Shown in pieces: positions 6,824-12,113 of a stretch of DNA of 12,113 nucleotides (the first letter of the stretch is position 1; the number at the start of each line of letters is the position of its first letter). The position numbers and the translations under genes are program-made. This DNA comes from an uncultured Rhizobiaceae group bacterium (lineage in GTDB: Bacteria; Pseudomonadota; Alphaproteobacteria; Rhizobiales; Rhizobiaceae). The DNA lies in NCBI GenBank assembly GCA_938030645.1, contig CALHHQ010000360.1, forward strand, positions 1 to 12,113, read 5' to 3'. The notes below the pieces were generated by a model. It ran no database searches, was not told the origin of the DNA, and saw only the letters and a list, made by a program, of their open reading frames with translations.

Positions 6824-8095
6824 CTATTTTACCGTCTGCGCAGAAGCGCTTTGGAGTGCTGATTGCGAATTTGAAACAGAAGAGTGGGGCGGCTGTGTGG
6901 CTGGTTTGCGCCAAGGGTTAGACTTGAACCAAGCGACCAGATGAGCAACCGCTATAAGGATTGCGAAACCAGCAAGATTTCCGATTAAAACAGTCGCCCA
7001 GTCTGATCCAAATACTCTGAATATCATGCCGATGAACTGAGCAACAACCAGTGACGAGATGAACACAGCAAGCGACTGCTGTCCAACCTTTCGAATTGTA
7101 TTGACGACGAATTGGAACGGCCCCCAATTTCGTATTCGAGACCCCATTGGACCAACCGCCACCCAAGCCAAGTAAGCCGTGGCGAGGAAATGGATATACC
7201 TGAAGAGTCCAAAATCGGACTTATCAATCATCGGCTTGAGGAGTTGGCGCTGCTCCTTAATCCAAGGCGTCCATTCAGCCGAATAAAATAAACCATCAAC
7301 GCGCGCGCCATGAATGCGGAAATATGCAAATGGTAGGCTGATGAGGATGATCGCGACAGACAGCCATATCAGCTTTGCATTGACGGGCGGGGCTTTGATC
7401 CAGCCGCGCATGAATGCAAACCCTGTGAAGAAAACCAATTGCCATCCCAATGGATTGAAAAACCATTTGCGTGCCGACCATGGTTCTGCAGGAAAATGAA
7501 ACACATCTAAATTGGCCAGAAGCCATATCGCTGAAACCGTTGCGAAAACAGCCCAAGGCGACAAGCGAGACACGGCCATGATCAATGGGATCATCGCTAG
7601 AATGACTAAATACATAGGCAGAATATCGAAATAGTTCGGCACGTAAGTGAGTGTGAAAAGGCCGACGACCAAATCCGCAGTCTTTGAATAGAAATGACCA
7701 AGGTTCAAAGAACCGACATAAGAGAATTTCGTTGCATTCAGCGGCAGCAAGGCGTCACCCGCCTTGTCGAACAAGGTCACAAGCAACAGAACTGCGAAGA
7801 ATAGGCCAATATGAGCCCAATAGACTTGCCATACGCGGTGGGCGATTCGGGCCGCACCCATCAACCACCCGCGTTTATCGAACACACTGCCAAAAGCAAT
7901 TGCAGGGGCCATTCCAGAGCAGAAAACAAATGTCTCAGTGGCGTCAGAAAATCCGAACCGAGCTGGAATCCATAAGGCCCAAAAATCACGGGGAGTGTGC
8001 GCAATGAAAATAATGAACATTGCAATGCCGCGGAAAAAATCGAGCCGTGGATCTCGCACTGTTTTCCCAGCAATATTGGGTGGTGTGGTCGTCAA
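6824..8095 (-). CDS. opgC: OpgC protein, membrane O-acyl/succinyl transferase for periplasmic glucans
   Basis: OpgC is a multi-pass inner-membrane protein related to acyltransferase family 3. It adds substituents, succinyl groups in E. coli and Rhodobacter sphaeroides, to periplasmic glucans. The 423 residues carry the diagnostic N-terminal block RDPRLDFFRG (14-23) followed by the conserved IAH histidine (H33), then FSDATETFVFCSG and about ten hydrophobic segments. The C-terminal tail (after FKSNPWRKP) is soluble and low in complexity. It is the first gene of the opgC-opgG-opgH operon. The start shown is TTG at 8095; a stop at 8125-8123 closes the frame just upstream, and no ATG precedes the conserved block. 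A GTG at 8056, giving MRDPRLDFFRG, is an equally credible start with GGGA just upstream. The 86 bases before the gene hold no convincing promoter, only a weak TTGAGA -35-like hexamer at 8168-8163. Confidence 0.92.
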   Translation of the reverse strand: MTTTPPNIAGKTVRDPRLDFFRGIAMFIIFIAHTPRDFWALWIPARFGFSDATETFVFCSGMAPAIAFGSVFDKRGWLMGAARIAHRVWQVYWAHIGLFFAVLLLVTLFDKAGDALLPLNATKFSYVGSLNLGHFYSKTADLVVGLFTLTYVPNYFDILPMYLVILAMIPLIMAVSRLSPWAVFATVSAIWLLANLDVFHFPAEPWSARKWFFNPLGWQLVFFTGFAFMRGWIKAPPVNAKLIWLSVAIILISLPFAYFRIHGARVDGLFYSAEWTPWIKEQRQLLKPMIDKSDFGLFRYIHFLATAYLAWVAVGPMGSRIRNWGPFQFVVNTIRKVGQQSLAVFISSLVVAQFIGMIFRVFGSDWATVLIGNLAGFAILIAVAHLVAWFKSNPWRKPATQPPHSSVSNSQSALQSASAQTVK

Positions 8096-8181
8096 AACTC
8101 TGCTCGATCTGCGTTGGAAAACTTAAGACCCAGAACGCTTACATCTAAAAAGGAAAATTTGCTCTCAAAATATGCGGCTCA

Positions 8182-9570
8182 CTATTCTGCGGGAACGGTG
8201 AAATCGGTAGTGTTGGTTTTGGCCAAATTGCGCTGGGAGGCCAATTCTTGCATTCGCAAGCTGGCAAAGCGGTCTTCAATGTTTCCGCGTCTTTGTGTGC
8301 GCGCCAGAAGAAAACGTTCAGCGGCATCGAAATATCCACCACGCAATGCAGCTTCAATGGTCAGTCTTTCGAACACATCGCGCTGGGCGTGACTGCCACC
8401 AACGGTCTGCATCGCGTCCCGTGCGCCGGCCATATGGCGGAACGCTGCTGTGAAATTGCCTTCTCCAAATGCTTCAAGGCCTTCCGCAGCAGACAATCCT
8501 GGATGTTTCATGATTGCATCCATTTCGTTGGCTTCAGCAGCGGCATCTTTGCGCATGCGGGCCAACAAGTTGGAGGCTGCAACCTTCTTGTCTCCGCCGA
8601 TCAATGACAACATGTAGTGCAGATCGGCAAAAGCCAAACAACCATCTTCGGTGCGGTTTTCAGAGATGGCAGCGAGTTCATCCCAGCGATTGCCAACATC
8701 ATGGCCTTCTAGTTCAAGTCTGCTCAACAGTGATGCCGCATTTGAAATATCGCGATAATCATCGGTTTTGTCGGCTCGGATGTAATCATCGTAGAGCGCG
8801 TAAACTGCGTCTATTTCGTTTCGGTCCAAATGCATCAAAGCCATGTGCCACCAAACATGGTAACGGAAGTTGTTGCAGTGGGACCATGCTTGTGTGCGGT
8901 TTTGCAACCAGTCGATTCCTGCATCCGTATTGTTGGTCATGTCATAAACATGAGCCACAGCATGCAGACCCCAAGCATCATCTGGTGAATGAAGAACGGC
9001 TTCGCGGCCAATTTTTTCAGCAAGTGCGTATTCGCCTGTTTCTTCCAACGTGAATGAGTGACAGCCCTTGGCGTAGCCGAAGGCGGCGTGATCTGTCCCA
9101 ATGTGAGGGATGACGCTTTCAATGGAACTTCGCATGCCGTTGGCATCACCGAGTACAAATCGGATCGCCTGAACCAGCTTCATGGCGAGTGCATCGTGCG
9201 GATTTTCCATGACCAAAGCATCAATGCGATCTCCGGCCGCACTGATGGACCCTGCATTCCAATCAGCAAGGGCATCAAGGAAAACTTTTTCGCGCGAGGT
9301 TATTGGTCGACGCGCCACTGCTTTGCGGGCATCACGCTCTGCTTCAACGGCAACGGAATAAAGTTCACGACGGCCCAGAAGCAATGAAAATATGCCTTTG
9401 CAAATAATAGGCAGAGCAAAGTCAGGATCGCTTGCGAGTGTTTTACCAAGATGCTCTGGAGTCACCGCAGCGTGTGCCAAGAAAGCTAATTGCGCGTTGT
9501 TCCAAGCTTCCAAATCACCAGACGGTGAGATTGTTACAGGGCAACCAAAAATATCATGGGCAAAGTTCAT
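8182..9570 (-). CDS. Tetratricopeptide-repeat protein, TTC38-like family
   Basis: A soluble helical-repeat protein resembling the tetratricopeptide repeat protein 38 family found in many Alphaproteobacteria and in animals; no biochemical role is established. No signal peptide or membrane segment is visible, so it is probably cytoplasmic. Family-like features include DPDFALPIICKGIFSLLLGRRE near the start, ITSREKVFLDAL, the His-rich AWGLHAVAHVYDM, and NNFRYHVWWHMALMHLD, a strongly conserved core block. Repeats of about 34 residues follow to the C-terminus. I place the start at the ATG at 9570 because AGGA lies 5 bases upstream. An ATG at 9612 (14 codons longer) and another at 9591 are possible but have poorer ribosome-binding sites. 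It sits 86 bases upstream of opgC on the same strand, so read-through into the glucan operon is possible. It is divergent from the YeeE-family gene. Confidence 0.88.
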   Translation of the reverse strand: MNFAHDIFGCPVTISPSGDLEAWNNAQLAFLAHAAVTPEHLGKTLASDPDFALPIICKGIFSLLLGRRELYSVAVEAERDARKAVARRPITSREKVFLDALADWNAGSISAAGDRIDALVMENPHDALAMKLVQAIRFVLGDANGMRSSIESVIPHIGTDHAAFGYAKGCHSFTLEETGEYALAEKIGREAVLHSPDDAWGLHAVAHVYDMTNNTDAGIDWLQNRTQAWSHCNNFRYHVWWHMALMHLDRNEIDAVYALYDDYIRADKTDDYRDISNAASLLSRLELEGHDVGNRWDELAAISENRTEDGCLAFADLHYMLSLIGGDKKVAASNLLARMRKDAAAEANEMDAIMKHPGLSAAEGLEAFGEGNFTAAFRHMAGARDAMQTVGGSHAQRDVFERLTIEAALRGGYFDAAERFLLARTQRRGNIEDRFASLRMQELASQRNLAKTNTTDFTVPAE

Positions 9571-9641
9571 ATGAGTCCTAACGACATCCATTATTCCAAG
9601 CTTTTTCAACATCTAACCGCAGTTTTGATCAACTAACGTTT

Positions 9642-9657
9642 CGTGACATTTACGTGA
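9642..9657. repeat. Short direct repeat CGTGA, 11-base period, in the divergent intergenic region
   Basis: CGTGA occurs at 9642-9646 and again at 9653-9657, start to start one helical turn apart. A palindrome TTGATCAA (9625-9632) lies just to the left. The repeats sit about 45 bases before the sigma-54-like element and between two divergent genes, so they could be contact points for a regulator. Such short repeats also arise by chance. Confidence 0.25.
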
Positions 9658-9687
9658 AGTAAGCTCGCTTTCTTTTTACTCGACCTG

Positions 9688-9703
9688 TGGCACAAATGTG
9701 GCA
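9688..9703 (+). promoter_or_regulatory. Candidate sigma-54 (RpoN) -24/-12 promoter of the YeeE-family gene
   Basis: TGGCAC (9688-9693), five bases, then TGGCA (9699-9703) matches the sigma-54 pattern TGGCAC-N5-TTGCW. The key GG (9689-9690) and GC (9701-9702) dinucleotides are exactly 10 bases apart, as required. The only departure is G for the second T of the -12 box. It would start transcription near 9714, about 32 bases before the ATG at 9746. The same bases form a near-direct repeat, TGTGGCA at 9686-9692 and 9697-9703. If real, the gene needs an enhancer-binding activator upstream. Confidence 0.45.
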
Positions 9704-9745
9704 AACAGGCTTAAATCACGCGAACATGATGAGTGGTGAAAAATA

Positions 9746-10924
9746 ATGTCTTCTGTTGCCTCAAAACTTGGATCTCAAATTCCCGTTGTTCCGCCATTGG
9801 TGCCTTTGTTCGCAGCGATTGGAGGCGTTGTTTTGGTTGCGCTGTACACTTTTCCTTTCGGCGGGTGGCGATATGTGATCGCAACGTTGATCGGAACGTT
9901 TGCAGGATTTGCACTTTATCACGCGGCTTTTGGCTTCACGGCTGCATGGCGGCGAATTGTGACCGAACGGCGGGGGCAGGGGCTGCGCGCTCAAATGCTT
10001 TTGTTGGCTTTGGCTTGCTGCCTCACTTTTCCGTTGATTGCCTATGGCCCCCCTATTGAAGGTTGGGGTCTGCGATCAGGTGCATGGGTGCTGCCGTTTG
10101 GTGTCACCGCATTGATTGGGTCCTTTATATTTGGTGCAGGAATGCAACTGGGCGGCGGCTGTGGTTCTGGTACATTGTTCACTGTTGGTGGAGGAAGCAC
10201 GCGCATGTTGATAACGCTTGCGGCGTTCATCGCGGGATCTTTGTTGGGCACGTGGCAGCCGGTGAGGCTGCTTGGCTTGCCAAAACTCGAAGCGTTTTCA
10301 TTTGTGAAAGAGTTCGGTGCGCTGGGGGCCATTTTTTTCATATTTGCCATCACTGGTGCGATTTATTTTGTAAGTCGCCGCATTGAAACGTCCGCTCACG
10401 GTGCGCTGGAAAATCCGCGTGAAACCGTGAGTGTTTTGTCGGGCCAATGGTCTCACACATTGGGAATTTTGGCATTGGCGTTCGTCAGTGTTGCGACCAT
10501 TCTCACACTTGGTCGTCCCTGGGGCGTCACATCTGGTTTCGCGTTATGGGGTGCGAAATTTGCAACGATAATGGGGATGGATGTTTCATCTTGGCCCTAT
10601 TGGGGCAATGGCGGCTCTATCCGGCGCAGCGTTTTTGCGAGCACCACTTCGATCATGAACTTCGGTGTTATATTCGGCGCCATGGCAGCTGCCGCATTAG
10701 CAGGCAAATTCTCTCCAATTCTACGCATCGGCTGGAAAGAAGTGATGACAGCCGTAATTGGCGGCTTGCTCATGGGGTACGGCGCAAGGCTCGCTTACGG
10801 CTGCAATATTGGAGCCTATCTGGGTGGGATCGTGTCCGGCAGTCTTCACGGCTGGCTTTGGGGGATTTTTGCCTTTGCAGGCTCATCCATGATGGCGCTT
10901 TTAAAACCGCGTTTGGGCTTGTGA
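9746..10924 (+). CDS. YeeE/YedE-family membrane protein, putative sulfur-compound (thiosulfate-type) transporter
   Basis: A 392-residue multi-pass inner-membrane protein of the YeeE/YedE (TsuA-like) family, whose studied member imports thiosulfate through conserved cysteines. Two homologous halves can be seen. The first has FGAGMQLGGGCGSGTLFTVGGG with C139. The second has GARLAYGCNIGAYLGGIVSGS with C353. The intervening LGRPWGVTSGFALWG is also a family block. Around ten hydrophobic segments span the protein. C91 and C92 are further cysteines in a membrane segment. Both core Gly-Cys motifs are intact, so sulfur-compound transport is plausible, but the substrate (thiosulfate, selenium or another sulfur species) is not readable. 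No TusA/YeeD-type sulfur-carrier gene is adjacent within the window. The start ATG at 9746 has GAGTGGTG (9731-9738) a short distance upstream. The gene is convergent with the TPP enzyme, 25 bases apart, without an obvious terminator. Confidence 0.9.
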   Translation: MSSVASKLGSQIPVVPPLVPLFAAIGGVVLVALYTFPFGGWRYVIATLIGTFAGFALYHAAFGFTAAWRRIVTERRGQGLRAQMLLLALACCLTFPLIAYGPPIEGWGLRSGAWVLPFGVTALIGSFIFGAGMQLGGGCGSGTLFTVGGGSTRMLITLAAFIAGSLLGTWQPVRLLGLPKLEAFSFVKEFGALGAIFFIFAITGAIYFVSRRIETSAHGALENPRETVSVLSGQWSHTLGILALAFVSVATILTLGRPWGVTSGFALWGAKFATIMGMDVSSWPYWGNGGSIRRSVFASTTSIMNFGVIFGAMAAAALAGKFSPILRIGWKEVMTAVIGGLLMGYGARLAYGCNIGAYLGGIVSGSLHGWLWGIFAFAGSSMMALLKPRLGL

Positions 10925-10949
10925 TATTCGTTCAAAATTAGAATGCGTT

Positions 10950-12113
10950 TTAAAAGGCTCCGTCGTAGGCCCGACGGTCAATACGACACGCCAACAAAGT
11001 GAAAGTATCACGAGACAAGCCTGATGTGGCTGCCTGTTTCAAAGCCTCAGCATCATCAATCCAAACGCCGTGACCACCCATCGCATTTGCAACGGCAACA
11101 AAGTCTGTGCCTTCGAAATCAACACCAACGTTTTTACGCTGTGTGTTGCGTTGTTTCAATTCTATGAGCGCCAAGCTTTCATCCACCAAGACGCAGATCA
11201 AAAGCGATTGCTTCATATCTCGAATTGTTGCGAGTTCACCCAACATCATTTCTAGACCTGCATCGCCGACAAATGCGCAAACTGGGATTTCTGGTTTGGC
11301 CATTTTGTAACCAGCGGCAAGAGGCACGGCGCAGCCCATGGTGCACAAGGCGGTGGATTGAAGGAAAGCATGGGGATGTTTGCTCTGCCATTTTTGTGAG
11401 AGCAAAATACGGTGAGCACCTGAATCGGCGGTGATAACCGTTTGTTCTGGGAGACACGTGTTGAGCGTATCGAAAACTTGTGCAGGTCCCCAAGCATCTG
11501 GTGTGGCGAAGGCATCAGCAAGTGCAGCGCGCGTTTTGTTTGGCTCACCCTCTAACCAGCATTTTTTCTCAGTTCTGGCGTGGGCAAGCTGCAACAAGGC
11601 CGGTTCAATGGCTCCGTTCAATGTGATGTCCACACGGTGCATTCCGTGGGTTCGCAATGTTGGTGTGATTTCGACAACAGTGGCGTCATCATTCCAAATG
11701 TTGCGCCAACCTGTGCGCATTTCGATTGGGTCGTAACCAACGAGCAAAATGAAATCGCTTTTGGAAATCAGGGGCAGCAGAATTTTATCTGCCTTCGGCG
11801 AAAGCCCGTGCCCACCCATAGACAATGGATGATCCTCTGAAATAAGGCCTTTACCTTTGTAAGTGGTGATCACTGGAATCGACAGGGACTCTGCGAAATT
11901 GGTCAGCGCAACCGACGTATTTTCGGTAACGGCATCGACGCCTGCAATTATGATCGGGTTTTTGGCTTGGGCAAATCCGTCCATCGCTGCAGCCAATGTT
12001 TCACCCACTGCAGGCATCGACGTGGAGCCTTGTTGCGGGAGGTCTCGCACTGTCTCATGGCTTATGTTCTCTGCCACATCAATTGGAACATCAATATGAA
12101 CTGGGCCGGGCTG
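10950..12113 (-). CDS. Thiamine-diphosphate enzyme of the acetolactate-synthase superfamily (5' partial)
   Basis: This is a TPP-dependent enzyme related to the acetolactate synthase large subunit; the reaction is not assignable. The frame is open to the right edge, and the first visible residues QPGPVHIDVPIDV match the end of the N-terminal pyrimidine-binding domain (PGPV.IDIP.D), so about 160-180 residues, including the catalytic glutamate, lie outside. A central Rossmann-like domain follows (NPIIIAGVDAVTEN ... GYDPIEMRTGW). The C-terminal pyrophosphate domain contains ITADSGAHR, TMGCAVPLAAGYKMA and FVGDAGLEMMLGELATI. The cofactor motif is unusual: GDAG (11267-11256) in place of GDGG, and VDES with Asp (codon 11183-11181) where the Mg-binding Asn is normal. 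The C-terminus CRIDRRAYDGAF is short. It could be a decarboxylase, ligase or lyase rather than a biosynthetic acetolactate synthase; no small-subunit (ilvN) gene lies downstream. Confidence 0.88.
   Translation of the reverse strand, partial: QPGPVHIDVPIDVAENISHETVRDLPQQGSTSMPAVGETLAAAMDGFAQAKNPIIIAGVDAVTENTSVALTNFAESLSIPVITTYKGKGLISEDHPLSMGGHGLSPKADKILLPLISKSDFILLVGYDPIEMRTGWRNIWNDDATVVEITPTLRTHGMHRVDITLNGAIEPALLQLAHARTEKKCWLEGEPNKTRAALADAFATPDAWGPAQVFDTLNTCLPEQTVITADSGAHRILLSQKWQSKHPHAFLQSTALCTMGCAVPLAAGYKMAKPEIPVCAFVGDAGLEMMLGELATIRDMKQSLLICVLVDESLALIELKQRNTQRKNVGVDFEGTDFVAVANAMGGHGVWIDDAEALKQAATSGLSRDTFTLLACRIDRRAYDGAF

Noticed and set aside
7684..8007. A 107-codon + strand frame opposite opgC
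   Set aside because: The translation is rich in Arg, His and Gln with no motif, and it sits wholly within opgC.
10447..10941. A 164-codon + strand frame in another phase over the YeeE-family gene
   Set aside because: The YeeE frame has family motifs across the whole region; this frame is Cys/His/Arg-rich nonsense.
10960..10977. Hairpin CCGTCG-N6-CGACGG near the 3' end of the TPP enzyme gene as a terminator for the convergent pair
   Set aside because: The stem is only 6 bp, lies within coding sequence, and is followed by a usable T-run in neither direction (only AGCCTTTT on the minus strand).
12075..12077. GTG at 12077 as the true start of the TPP enzyme
   Set aside because: The frame stays open to the window edge and the upstream codons encode the conserved PGPVHIDVP block, so the gene continues outside.
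10950..12113. Identity as sulfoacetaldehyde acetyltransferase (Xsc), suggested by the neighbouring sulfur transporter
   Set aside because: The C-terminal motifs do not resemble the Xsc pattern I know, and the two genes are convergent rather than co-transcribed.
2..12113. Defence system, prophage, transposon or CRISPR content
   Set aside because: No nuclease, integrase, transposase, capsid gene, array or terminal repeats were seen; all long frames are ordinary chromosomal genes.

Overview
The window is a stretch of bacterial chromosome of moderate GC content, most likely from an alphaproteobacterium. The evidence is an Omp25/Omp31-type outer-membrane barrel protein, an OpgC-type glucan succinyltransferase beside OpgG/OpgH, and a TTC38-like TPR protein. 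A marine Hyphomicrobiales- or Rhodobacterales-type host is a reasonable guess but cannot be fixed from the sequence. I see no tRNA, rRNA, CRISPR array, insertion sequence or phage gene.

Layout from left to right. (1) A membrane-anchored PAS-GGDEF-EAL c-di-GMP protein on the + strand, cut by the left edge. (2) A small outer-membrane beta-barrel protein (+) followed by a clear intrinsic terminator. (3) A 157-residue integral membrane protein of unknown function (+). It ends in two tandem hairpins, the second of which lies inside the last codons of the convergent opgH. (4) A compact minus-strand operon for osmoregulated periplasmic glucans: opgC (acyl/succinyl transferase), a 3-nt gap, opgG/opgD (periplasmic GH186-type protein with a Tat-like signal), a 4-nt ATGA overlap, then opgH (inner-membrane GT2 glucosyltransferase). 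(5) A TTC38-like TPR protein, 86 bp upstream of opgC on the same strand. (6) A divergent intergenic region holding a good candidate sigma-54 promoter that reads into a YeeE/YedE sulfur-transport-family membrane protein (+). (7) A convergent thiamine-diphosphate enzyme of the acetolactate-synthase superfamily (-), cut by the right edge.

How the genes work together. OpgH is expected to build the beta-1,2-linked glucan backbone and pass it across the inner membrane. OpgG/D processes or branches it in the periplasm, and OpgC decorates it, probably with succinyl groups. The outer-membrane protein, the small membrane protein and the c-di-GMP enzyme are neighbours that also concern the envelope or surface behaviour, but nothing shows a shared function. 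The YeeE protein and the TPP enzyme are separate convergent units.

Most of the window is ordinary, well-understood gene content; I do not see a new multi-gene system. The points most worth a second look are the sigma-54-like element upstream of the yeeE-family gene, the terminator that overlaps opgH codons, the altered TPP/Mg motif in the last enzyme, and the SGDEF/ESL motifs in the first.
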